A stretch of 64,000 nucleotides of DNA. Origin: Ruegeria sp. ANG-S4 (GTDB taxonomy: Bacteria > Pseudomonadota > Alphaproteobacteria > Rhodobacterales > Rhodobacteraceae). Of the stretch, positions 1 to 7,240 are shown piece after piece (position 1 is the first letter of the stretch; each line of letters begins with the position of its first letter). The translations under genes and the position numbers were made by a program. The stretch spans positions 806,001-870,000 of the forward strand of contig NZ_JWLK01000001.1 of NCBI RefSeq assembly GCF_000814005.1, read 5' to 3'. Below the pieces are notes generated by a model. That model made no database searches and had not been told where the DNA came from. It saw only the letters and a list, made by a program, of their open reading frames with translations.

Positions 1-60
1 TGGTAGCCTGCTATGTTCTTTTGCATCGCGCATACATGTTGGCCTGAAGTCTGAAGGTGA

Positions 61-1074
61 ATGATGATCCAAGATAACCTGTTGTCCGGCTTTCCCAGGG
101 CTCAACTCATGTCCGGCGCGACGCCGTTGGAACGGCTGGACCGAATGTCGGAAAGAGTGGGCATCGACCTTTGGCTCAAGCGCGATGATCTGACCGGACT
201 GGGGTTCGGAGGCAACAAAACCCGCCAGTTGGAGTTCTATTTGGGTGATGCGCAGGCACGTGGGGCGGATACCATACTGATCACAGGTGCGGTTCAATCG
301 AACTATGTGCGTTCCGCAGCCGCAGCCGCAGCACGGTTGGGGATGAAGTCGGTTCTGCAACTTGAAGAACGGGTGCCAGATATGGGGCCGGAGTATTACG
401 ATTCCGGCAACGTGCTGTTGGCCAAAATTCTGGGTTCGGAGCATATGAGCTTTCCGGTCGGCGAAGATGAGGAAGGCGCCGATGCCGCACTTCATGCCCG
501 TGCTGATGCGCTCAGGGCGCAAGGGCGAAACCCGTATGTCATTCACCTTGGCCTGAACCACCCGCCGCTCGGCGCGCTGGGATATGTAGCCGCGGGGCAG
601 GAACTGTGCCGGCAAATGCGGGACTTTGAAGCTGTGGTCGTGCCGTCCGGCAGCGGGGCAACGCATGGTGGGTTGCTGACAGGGGTCAGAGCTTCGGGCG
701 TTGCCGCTCCGGTTTTTGGGGTTTGCGTGCGGCGCAACAGTGCTTTGCAACGTGAACGGATGGCGACCGTTCTGGAAAAACTGTCAGCTATTCTGAATGT
801 TGAATCACCAGTGTCCGACAATGACATCAACGTCTGGGATGGCGCGCTTGCCCCGGGTTACGGCAGGCTGGGCCCGAAAACGCAAACTGCGCTCGAGATG
901 ATGGCGCGGACCGAGGGGATATTTCTGGACCCCGTCTACACGGCCAAGACCTTTGCGGGGTTATTGGACTTGGTTCAGGACAATCAAATCCAAGAAGGGC
1001 AAAAGGTCGTCATGATACATACTGGCGGTGTGCCTGCGTTATTTGGGTACCGCTCGGCGTTGGTTGGAAATTGA
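61..1074 (+). CDS. D-cysteine desulfhydrase / ACC deaminase family PLP enzyme
   Basis: A 337-residue fold-type II PLP enzyme. The PLP lysine lies in G-G-N-K-T-R (Lys53), the phosphate/substrate loop is G-A-V-Q-S-N-Y (Ser80), and a C-terminal H-T-G-G loop is present, all typical of the D-cysteine desulfhydrase / ACC deaminase / L-cysteate sulfo-lyase group. Family members cleave D-cysteine to pyruvate, sulfide and ammonia, or desulfonate L-cysteate; the sequence alone does not choose between them. Most relatives carry His after Q-S-N, here Tyr. The start has an AAGG upstream; an in-frame ATG follows at 64. It lies 99 bases before a cysteine synthase gene on the same strand, which suggests the two share sulfur chemistry: one releases sulfide, the other can refix it. 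Any gene upstream is outside the window. Confidence 0.85.
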   Translation: MMIQDNLLSGFPRAQLMSGATPLERLDRMSERVGIDLWLKRDDLTGLGFGGNKTRQLEFYLGDAQARGADTILITGAVQSNYVRSAAAAAARLGMKSVLQLEERVPDMGPEYYDSGNVLLAKILGSEHMSFPVGEDEEGADAALHARADALRAQGRNPYVIHLGLNHPPLGALGYVAAGQELCRQMRDFEAVVVPSGSGATHGGLLTGVRASGVAAPVFGVCVRRNSALQRERMATVLEKLSAILNVESPVSDNDINVWDGALAPGYGRLGPKTQTALEMMARTEGIFLDPVYTAKTFAGLLDLVQDNQIQEGQKVVMIHTGGVPALFGYRSALVGN

Positions 1075-1173
1075 CTGAATTCAATGCGTCCTTTGCGTAG
1101 CGCGATGTGTTATCGTCACCCAAACAACATCGGAACCGATGGCACGTTACAAGTAAGCAAGTGGGAGGACGTC

Positions 1174-2253
1174 ATGGCAATCCGGAACACCAAGGGGCGA
1201 GGGCGCTTGTATGACAGCGTTCTGGACACTGTGGGTGATACACCCTGCATTCGCGTCGGAAGAATTGCGCCATCCCATGTGGATGTTTACGTCAAATTCG
1301 AGGCATTCAATCCGGCGGGGTCCGTAAAGGATCGTTTGGCGCTCAACATCATCGAAGCTGCCGAGCGCGATGGTCTGCTGAAACCGGGCCAAACCGTTGT
1401 CGAGGCGACGTCGGGAAATACCGGAATAGGTCTTGCGATGGTCTGTGCGGCCAAGGGATATCCTCTTGTCGTGACGATGGCCGACAGTTTCTCGGTAGAG
1501 CGAAGAAAGCTCATGCGTTTTCTGGGGGCCAAGGTGGTTTTGACGCCGCGTGCGCAGAAAGGTTTTGGCATGTACACCAAGGCCAAGGAACTGGCCGAGG
1601 AAAATGGATGGTTCCTTGCCAGCCAATTCGAAACCGCAGCCAATGCCGATATTCACGAGCACACGACAGCCAGGGAAATCCTTGCAGATTTCGATGGGCG
1701 CAGCCTCGATTATTGGATCACCGGGTATGGGACCGGCGGCACGGTGTCCGGCGTCTCTCGTGTCCTTAAAAAAGAGCGCCCGGATACGAAAATCATCCTC
1801 ACCGAGCCGTCCAATGCCGCCATAGTTGGTTCGGGCTATGTCAATTCACGCAATGGAACCCATCAGCCCACTGAAAGCCACCCGGCGTTCGAGCCGCATC
1901 CTATCCAAGGTTGGACACCGGACTTCATTCCCTGGGTGCTGCAAGAGGCGATTGATCAGTCCTACTATGACGACCTGATCCCCATTCCCGGCAGCGACGG
2001 AATTGCCTGGTCTCGACGCCTGGCCGCCGAAGAAGGTATCTTCACCGGAATCTCTGGCGGTTCGACGTTTGCGGTGGCCATGAAAGTGGCGGAGACTGCG
2101 CCCGAAGGATCCGTCATGTTGGTGATGTTGCCCGACACGGGCGAACGCTATCTTTCCACGCCTCTCTTTGAGGGAATCGAAGAAGATATGACGGAAGAGG
2201 AACAGGCAATTTCAATGTCCACGCCGTCGGCACAAATGGGCGAAGGGTCGTAG
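1174..2253 (+). CDS. cysK: cysteine synthase (O-acetylserine sulfhydrylase family)
   Basis: PLP-dependent beta-replacement enzyme of 359 residues that would make L-cysteine from O-acetylserine and sulfide. It shows N-P-A-G-S-V-K-D-R with the PLP lysine at residue 52, the T-S-G-N-T-G substrate loop, and G-T-G-G-T-V-S-G for the PLP phosphate. The frame is open from 1084, but the ATG at 1174 has a perfect GGAGG seven bases upstream and begins at the usual distance from the first family motif, so I chose it. An acidic, serine-rich tail of about 30 residues extends beyond the catalytic fold, making it somewhat longer than typical CysK. The insertion after the S-N-A-A-I-V-G-S-G stretch also differs from enteric CysK, so a paralogous cysteine synthase with another donor is possible. 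A LysR gene converges on it downstream. Confidence 0.85.
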   Translation: MAIRNTKGRGRLYDSVLDTVGDTPCIRVGRIAPSHVDVYVKFEAFNPAGSVKDRLALNIIEAAERDGLLKPGQTVVEATSGNTGIGLAMVCAAKGYPLVVTMADSFSVERRKLMRFLGAKVVLTPRAQKGFGMYTKAKELAEENGWFLASQFETAANADIHEHTTAREILADFDGRSLDYWITGYGTGGTVSGVSRVLKKERPDTKIILTEPSNAAIVGSGYVNSRNGTHQPTESHPAFEPHPIQGWTPDFIPWVLQEAIDQSYYDDLIPIPGSDGIAWSRRLAAEEGIFTGISGGSTFAVAMKVAETAPEGSVMLVMLPDTGERYLSTPLFEGIEEDMTEEEQAISMSTPSAQMGEGS

Positions 2254-2372
2254 CGATCAAGGACGGTCCCAATTGATGAGTATAGGCATTCGGTGGCTGG
2301 AAAACTGGACTGACAAACCGGTCGTCCAAATTGTCGGATCATAGCCTTTGCACCTGCGCCCGTGGTTGGCAT

Positions 2373-3287
2373 TCAAGGGTGGTTTTGAGCGTCACGTGTG
2401 TGACGGGTCAACTGCTCGGCCAGCACGTCAAAAACCAACCGAATGCGTCTTGCTGTATGCAGTTCCGAATGTGTGGCAAGCCAGATCGGGAACTTGAACG
2501 GGACGCGATCCGGCAGGACTTTCTCGACGCCCGGTGTCATTGCGGCGACATCGTCAGACATGACGCTGACACCAAGGCCCTGGCGCACCAACTCCCACGA
2601 GACAATCCCGACTTTTGACCCGATCCGAAAGTTCCGGGTGGTAACCGGAATACCGGCGGGATTCAGAAAGCCGATCATCGTACCCACGTCGCCAAACCCG
2701 ACGAAGTCCAGCTTCGCCAGTTCAGCCTCTGTTTTTGGGCGCCCGACCTGATCAAGGTATGATGGCGCGGCATAGAAATGCGCAGTCGCCTCAGCCACCA
2801 GTTTGGCGATCAGGTTCGGCTGTGTCGGGCGAACATGCCGGATGGCTATGTCGGCTTCGCGCCGTTGAATGTCCTGAAGATCGTTTGCCGCGACCACGTC
2901 AATCTCAAGGCGCGGCGCGATCAGCCGGATTTGCTTTAGGATGGGCGGGAGTTGATAGGCCGCCATGACATCGGATGCGGTGATCCTGACGAGTCCCTCG
3001 ATGGTCTTTGACTGCCCGGTCGCAGTTATCGAAATGCGGTTGGCAACATCGGCCATCTCGCGAACATGCACCAGCAGATCAGCGCCGCTGCCGGTCAGGT
3101 TCAGCGATTTGCCAACACGTTCGAACAGCGTGACGCCAAGCGACCGTTCAAGAGCGGCAACCTGCCGCCCCACTGTTGGTTGAGTCTGCCCAAGCACACG
3201 TGCCGCAGCCGAAAAAGACCCTTCTTCCGCAGTTGCCAGAAACGCGCGCACTTGGTTCCAATCGTAGTTGATGGCTGACCAGTTCAT
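2373..3287 (-). CDS. LysR-family transcriptional regulator
   Basis: A 304-residue LysR-type regulator. An N-terminal winged HTH (residues about 8-67, with A-A-R-V-L-G-Q-T-Q-P-T-V-G-R-Q as recognition region) is followed by a periplasmic-binding-protein-like effector domain. It belongs to the one-promoter-style group in which the effector domain contains A-D-I-A-I-R-H. It is divergent from the methyltransferase at 3386 with 98 bases between, so that gene is its first candidate target. A perfect 14-base palindrome overlaps its own start codon (separate entry), consistent with autoregulation. The effector cannot be read from the sequence; the adjacent sulfur enzymes converge with it and need not be regulated by it. 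Confidence 0.9.
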   Translation of the reverse strand: MNWSAINYDWNQVRAFLATAEEGSFSAAARVLGQTQPTVGRQVAALERSLGVTLFERVGKSLNLTGSGADLLVHVREMADVANRISITATGQSKTIEGLVRITASDVMAAYQLPPILKQIRLIAPRLEIDVVAANDLQDIQRREADIAIRHVRPTQPNLIAKLVAEATAHFYAAPSYLDQVGRPKTEAELAKLDFVGFGDVGTMIGFLNPAGIPVTTRNFRIGSKVGIVSWELVRQGLGVSVMSDDVAAMTPGVEKVLPDRVPFKFPIWLATHSELHTARRIRLVFDVLAEQLTRHTRDAQNHP

Positions 3288-3299
3288 GCATTAATGCAT
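3286..3299. promoter_or_regulatory. Perfect 14-bp palindrome over the LysR start codon
   Basis: ATGCATTAATGCAT is its own reverse complement. It covers the ATG of the minus-strand LysR gene (start at 3287). Its position would let a bound protein block translation initiation or transcription, so it is a candidate autoregulatory operator. No experimental support is available from sequence. Confidence 0.35.
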
Positions 3300-3308
3300 A
3301 ACACTTCT

Positions 3309-3325
3309 GCAATTCGAGGCAATTC
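3309..3325. promoter_or_regulatory. Two GCAATTC direct repeats one helical turn apart
   Basis: GCAATTC occurs at 3309-3315 and 3319-3325, a period of 10 bases, in the 98-base divergent region between the LysR gene and the methyltransferase. Repeats in phase on one DNA face are typical of activator sites; this is a candidate only. Confidence 0.25.
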
Positions 3326-3385
3326 CCCCTAAATGTGTTTAAAGGTAGTTGGTCCCGAATTTGTGAAACAAGAGAGCGATACCCC

Positions 3386-4033
3386 ATGGCAGTACGATCA
3401 AAAGACGCCGCCTTCTGGAGCAAAATCTCGCGGAAGTACGCTGCGAACCCTATCCGAGACATGGATGGCTATATGTCGACGCTTGAACGGACGAAATCTT
3501 ATCTGAGTCCCGATGATAGTGTTTTGGAGATCGGTTGCGGCACAGGATCAACCGCATTGCTGATCGCGCCTGAAGTGGCGCACATCACCGCGACGGATAT
3601 TGCGCCAGGCATGATCGAGATCGCCAACGAGAAACTGGCCACTGAGCATGCGCCAAACGTAACGTTCAAAGTCGCCGAGGTGCTGGAACACTCCTTGGAT
3701 GGCGCTGAGTATGATGCGGTGCTCGCTCACAATCTGCTCCACTTGGTTCCGGATCTCGACCACGCGCTTGACCATATATTTTCGCTGGTCCGGCCCGGCG
3801 GTGTTTTCATTTCAAAGACCGTCTGCGCACCAGAGCGGCGGGGCCTGAAATTTGCCCTGATCAGCAAGGTCGCGATACCGGTGATGCAGGTCTTTGGCAA
3901 AGCCCCGTTTGTCGAATTTATCTCCGCTGCGGAGTTGGAGCAGAAAATTGGTCGCGCTGGCTTTGAGATCATTGAGACGGCGGATCAAATCGGAACGCTG
4001 CGAAGTCGGTATGTTGTGGCCAGAAAACCCTGA
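3386..4033 (+). CDS. Class I SAM-dependent methyltransferase
   Basis: A 215-residue Rossmann-fold methyltransferase of the UbiE/Methyltransf_11 type. Motif I is V-L-E-I-G-C-G-T-G (about residues 46-54), followed by the acidic post-I strand T-A-T-D-I-A-P-G-M and a post-III region L-V-R-P-G-G-V-F. The SAM-binding half is clear; the substrate is not. The open frame extends upstream to 3335, but the ATG at 3386 is preferred because the protein then begins shortly before the F-W-S-K-I-S-R-K-Y segment common in this family. It is transcribed away from the LysR regulator gene. Small-molecule, quinone or lipid methylation are all possible. Confidence 0.85.
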   Translation: MAVRSKDAAFWSKISRKYAANPIRDMDGYMSTLERTKSYLSPDDSVLEIGCGTGSTALLIAPEVAHITATDIAPGMIEIANEKLATEHAPNVTFKVAEVLEHSLDGAEYDAVLAHNLLHLVPDLDHALDHIFSLVRPGGVFISKTVCAPERRGLKFALISKVAIPVMQVFGKAPFVEFISAAELEQKIGRAGFEIIETADQIGTLRSRYVVARKP

Positions 4034-4153
4034 GCGTCACTGATCGGCGGCGTTGCGTGGTTCTTATGCGTCGTGAACGATAGGTCCCAGATGCGGACTG
4101 TCTCGCATTCCTGAACCTCTGTCGACCTTTGGGCTGTGTGCATCTAGCGCTGC

Positions 4154-4957
4154 TTAATGCTGTCCTGATACGACCAATTCGACGGCTTCGCTTATCCCTT
4201 CCACGGTCTCAGAAGGTTTTGGATCATAGCGGATTTCGTCTCCGGCTTGGTACTTCCCGCTTCGAACCAAAATCGCGTTACCTACACCTGCTTTCAAAGC
4301 ACCGGCGACGTCGCTTTCCGCGTCGTCGCCAATCATGGTCAGATCGGCCAATGCTTGTCCCATGCTTTGGGCCGCTGATCCAAAAAACGTGGGCGAGGGT
4401 TTCCCAAACAATTCCGCATTTTTTCCACTCGAATACTCCAGCGCCCGGACAAATGCGCCTGCATCCAGGCTGAGTTCGCCATCCGCATCCAGGAACTTTC
4501 TGTTGGACGCCAAAGCGAGAAAAGGGGCGCCTTTGTCGATCTGGCGAAAGGCTGCATTCAGCCGCTCGTAGTTGAAATACGGGCCTGCGTCACCGACGAC
4601 GACGGCGACGGATCCTGACTCGGGGCACGTTGCAAAGTCTTCTTCCAGATCGGGGTGAATCAATAAATGCGGCACAAGACCATTTGCCCTTAACCAGGCG
4701 CACGCGGCTGCCGCCGGCGTCAGGATTTCATCGGCTTCTGCGTCAATTCCAAAACCCTTGAGTTTCTGATGAATAACGCGTTTTGGCCGCCGGGTAGAAT
4801 TTGTGAGAAAACGAACCGGAAGTCCTGCGTCGCGAAGCGTAGAAACCGCCTGTGCCGCACCGGGCAAAGGTGCACTGCCCTGATAAAGAACACCTGCAAT
4901 ATCGAGCAGAATACCGCGTGTCACACCAGCCTCACAAACTGCAAAATCGGTCGCCAT
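4154..4957 (-). CDS. HAD-superfamily hydrolase, LHPP-like
   Basis: A 267-residue HAD phosphatase of the class IIA type. Motif I is L-L-D-I-A-G-V-L-Y, motif II L-T-N-S-T, motif III lysine in G-K-P-S-P, and motif IV I-G-D-D-A-E-S-D-V. The D-I-x-G motif, with no second aspartate, matches the phospholysine/phosphohistidine phosphatase (LHPP) subfamily, where Ser replaces the second Asp; here it is Ala. The frame is open to 5068, but that would run through the tRNA-Gly gene; ATG 5008 lies inside the apparent tRNA promoter. ATG 4957 puts the start 14 residues before motif I, as in LHPP relatives, so it is used here. It is convergent with the methyltransferase and back to back with the tRNA. Confidence 0.8.
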   Translation of the reverse strand: MATDFAVCEAGVTRGILLDIAGVLYQGSAPLPGAAQAVSTLRDAGLPVRFLTNSTRRPKRVIHQKLKGFGIDAEADEILTPAAAACAWLRANGLVPHLLIHPDLEEDFATCPESGSVAVVVGDAGPYFNYERLNAAFRQIDKGAPFLALASNRKFLDADGELSLDAGAFVRALEYSSGKNAELFGKPSPTFFGSAAQSMGQALADLTMIGDDAESDVAGALKAGVGNAILVRSGKYQAGDEIRYDPKPSETVEGISEAVELVVSGQH

Positions 4958-4989
4958 AAGGGCCAAGTTGCCCAAGTGATAGTTCGCTC

Positions 4990-5018
4990 TTGACGCCGAC
5001 TCAGCCATCACATAGGTA
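4990..5018 (+). promoter_or_regulatory. Promoter of the tRNA-Gly gene
   Basis: A -35 element TTGACG (4990-4995) is followed after 17 bases by TAGGTA (5013-5018). Transcription would begin near 5025, seven bases before the mature tRNA 5' end. The position also argues against an upstream start of the opposing HAD gene. Confidence 0.6.
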
Positions 5019-5031
5019 GGCGAAACCTTGA

Positions 5032-5105
5032 GCGGGTATAGCTTAATGGTAAAGCCCCTGCCTTCCAAGCAGGCTATGTCGGTTCGATTCCGTCTACCCG
5101 CTCCA
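5032..5105 (+). tRNA. tRNA-Gly (anticodon TCC)
   Basis: A 74-base cloverleaf with encoded CCA. Acceptor arms GCGGGTA (5032-5038) and TACCCGC (5095-5101) pair fully; the D arm is GCTT/AAGC; the anticodon stem CCTGC/GCAGG encloses the loop CTTCCAA with anticodon TCC at 5064-5066; the T loop is TTCGATT. The T stem, GTCGG against CCGTC, has one T-T mismatch at the second pair (5079/5093). The short D loop AATGGTA is typical of tRNA-Gly. It would read GGA and GGG codons. Confidence 0.96.
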
Positions 5106-5263
5106 AGTTATTCTCTCTCGTCTGTTCCAATTCTTGGCTTGCGTCAAAAGGCCCTTTTGTCGGCGCCCGATCGGTTGGCTGCTTGACCCCGCGTGTCTGT
5201 GCCGCCAAGAAGCTTGGAGACCGGGTAAATCACGGTCCCGAAATCTGAATACAAGGGCCAATC

Positions 5264-7084
5264 ATGGCAAGATCACGTACGGAACCCCAGGCTCAGCCCC
5301 AGGCACCCGGTGCCCAGGAAGAGCGCGCAAGCTCGAGAAAGCTGGGTGTTCTTGCGTCCCTTTGGCCGTTTATGAAACCGTATCGCGGGCTGATGTTTGG
5401 TGCCACGCTGGCGTTGGTTTTGACCGCTGGTATGACGTTGGCACTGCCGCTGGCCGTTCGACGCGTCGTCGACAATTTCCGGATCGAAGACGGTGAACTG
5501 CTGGATTGGTACTTTCTGGCTGCGCTGGGAATAGCGGCTATTCTGGCCCTCGGAACGGGTGTCCGTTACGCCTTGGTCACACGGCTTGGCGAACGTGTTG
5601 TGGCCGATATCCGCAAGGCGGTGTTCGATCGCGTCATCGGGATGAGTCCCGAATTTTACGAACGGATCATGACCGGTGAGGTCCTGAGCCGTATTACCAC
5701 CGACACGACGCTTATTCAGTCGGTGATCGGCTCATCTGTGTCCATTGCATTGCGCAATTTGCTGATGTTCGTCGGCGGGCTTGTTCTGATGTTACTGACG
5801 TCGGCCAAGCTGACAGGTCTTGTTCTGCTTTTGATTCCCATCGTCATTGTGCCAATCCTTGTCTTGGGTCGCCGATTGCGAAGCATCAGCCGCGAGAATC
5901 AGGACTGGATCGCTGCGTCATCCGGCAATGCGGGCGAAGCGCTGGGCGCAGTTCAGACCGTGCAGGCATTCACGCATGAGCAGGCCAGCCGAAAGCAATT
6001 CGGCGACATGACTGAAACCTCTTATCTTGTTTCGCTGAAACGGATTCGCACGCGGGCGATTCTGACCGTTATCGTGATTTTTCTGGTGTTCTCGGGTATT
6101 GTCGGCGTTCTGTGGATGGGTGCCAATGATGTGCGCAACGGCGTTATGACCGAAGGCGTGCTGATCCAGTTTGTCATCTACTCTGTTATCATGGCCGGGT
6201 CGGTCGCCGCGTTGTCCGAAATCTGGAGCGAACTGCAACGCGCTGCAGGGGCCACCGAACGTTTGGTCGAGCTGTTGAACGCAACGGATACGGTGAACGA
6301 TCCGTCACAATCGACACCTTTGCCCGACCCGGTGCGGGGCGAGATCCAGTTTGATGACGTCACATTCCGCTATCCCGCGCGGCCGCAGCGTTTGGCATTG
6401 GATCGATTCAATCTGTCTATCAAACCCGGGGAGACCGTGGCGTTTGTCGGGCCCTCCGGCGCGGGCAAAACAACGGTCATCCAACTTATTCAGCGGTTTT
6501 ACGATCCCGAAGCGGGGCGCGTTCAGCTCGATGGCGTGGACCTGCGCGACCTCGACCGCGCGGATTTTCGCACCCACATGGCGCTGGTGCCGCAAGACCC
6601 GGTGATCTTTGCCGCCTCAGCCCGGGAAAACATCCGCTTCGGGCGCTTGGACGCCACAGATGCCGAGGTCGAAGCCGCCGCCCAAGCCGCAGCCGCGCAT
6701 GAGTTCATTGCGGCCTTGCCGCAGGGCTATGACAGCTTTGTTGGCGAGCGTGGCGTGATGCTTTCCGGTGGTCAGAAACAGCGCATTGCCATTGCGCGCG
6801 CCATCCTGCGAGATGCACCCGTTCTGTTGTTGGACGAGGCAACCTCGGCTCTGGATGCGGAAAGTGAACGCGCCGTGCAGGGGGCAGTTGATCAAATGCG
6901 GGCCGGACGAACGACACTTATCGTCGCGCACCGGCTTGCCACGGTCAAAAAGGCCGACCGGATTGTGGTGCTGGAGGCCGGTCAAATCGTATCTCAGGGC
7001 ACCCATGATGATCTGGTTGCGCAGGGAGGGTTGTATGCCCGCCTTGCCCGGCTGCAATTCACCGACGGGGTGGCCGCCGAGTGA
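5264..7084 (+). CDS. ABC exporter, fused permease-ATPase (MsbA/LmrA type)
   Basis: A 606-residue half transporter that should act as a homodimer in the inner membrane. The N-terminal half has about six membrane spans (roughly residues 45-320), beginning after a polar 30-residue leader. The C-terminal ATPase has Walker A G-P-S-G-A-G-K-T-T near residue 395, the signature L-S-G-G-Q-K-Q-R near 500, Walker B V-L-L-L-D-E-A-T-S-A-L-D near 520 and an A-H-R-L-A-T H-loop. The architecture matches exporters of lipids, drugs or glycans; the substrate cannot be named, and a lipid flippase role is only one option. It stands alone between the tRNA gene and the acyl-CoA synthetase, with a weak terminator after it. 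Confidence 0.9.
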   Translation: MARSRTEPQAQPQAPGAQEERASSRKLGVLASLWPFMKPYRGLMFGATLALVLTAGMTLALPLAVRRVVDNFRIEDGELLDWYFLAALGIAAILALGTGVRYALVTRLGERVVADIRKAVFDRVIGMSPEFYERIMTGEVLSRITTDTTLIQSVIGSSVSIALRNLLMFVGGLVLMLLTSAKLTGLVLLLIPIVIVPILVLGRRLRSISRENQDWIAASSGNAGEALGAVQTVQAFTHEQASRKQFGDMTETSYLVSLKRIRTRAILTVIVIFLVFSGIVGVLWMGANDVRNGVMTEGVLIQFVIYSVIMAGSVAALSEIWSELQRAAGATERLVELLNATDTVNDPSQSTPLPDPVRGEIQFDDVTFRYPARPQRLALDRFNLSIKPGETVAFVGPSGAGKTTVIQLIQRFYDPEAGRVQLDGVDLRDLDRADFRTHMALVPQDPVIFAASARENIRFGRLDATDAEVEAAAQAAAAHEFIAALPQGYDSFVGERGVMLSGGQKQRIAIARAILRDAPVLLLDEATSALDAESERAVQGAVDQMRAGRTTLIVAHRLATVKKADRIVVLEAGQIVSQGTHDDLVAQGGLYARLARLQFTDGVAAE

Positions 7085-7150
7085 TGTGACGTCCCGGAAC
7101 ACACGGTTTCGCCGCAGCGTCATTCTACATTTTATTGCTGTTCCCGGCTA

Positions 7151-7174
7151 AGCCCTCGCTTGCGCGGGCTCTGT
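7151..7174 (+). terminator. Possible terminator after the ABC exporter
   Basis: AGCCCTCGC and GCGCGGGCT form a short stem with one mismatch around a TT loop, followed by CTGTTTTG. The stem is modest and the T run short, so this is tentative. Confidence 0.35.
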
Positions 7175-7240
7175 TTTGCTTCCATCTTGGGGGGAATGGA
7201 AGCCTGTGCGTGACACGGGAGAAAAATGGGGAGGAACTAT

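Noticed and set aside
61..1074. Naming the first gene L-cysteate sulfo-lyase (CuyA)
   Set aside because: The family motif set is shared with D-cysteine desulfhydrase and ACC deaminase; the sequence does not decide and no cuyR/cuyZ neighbour is visible.
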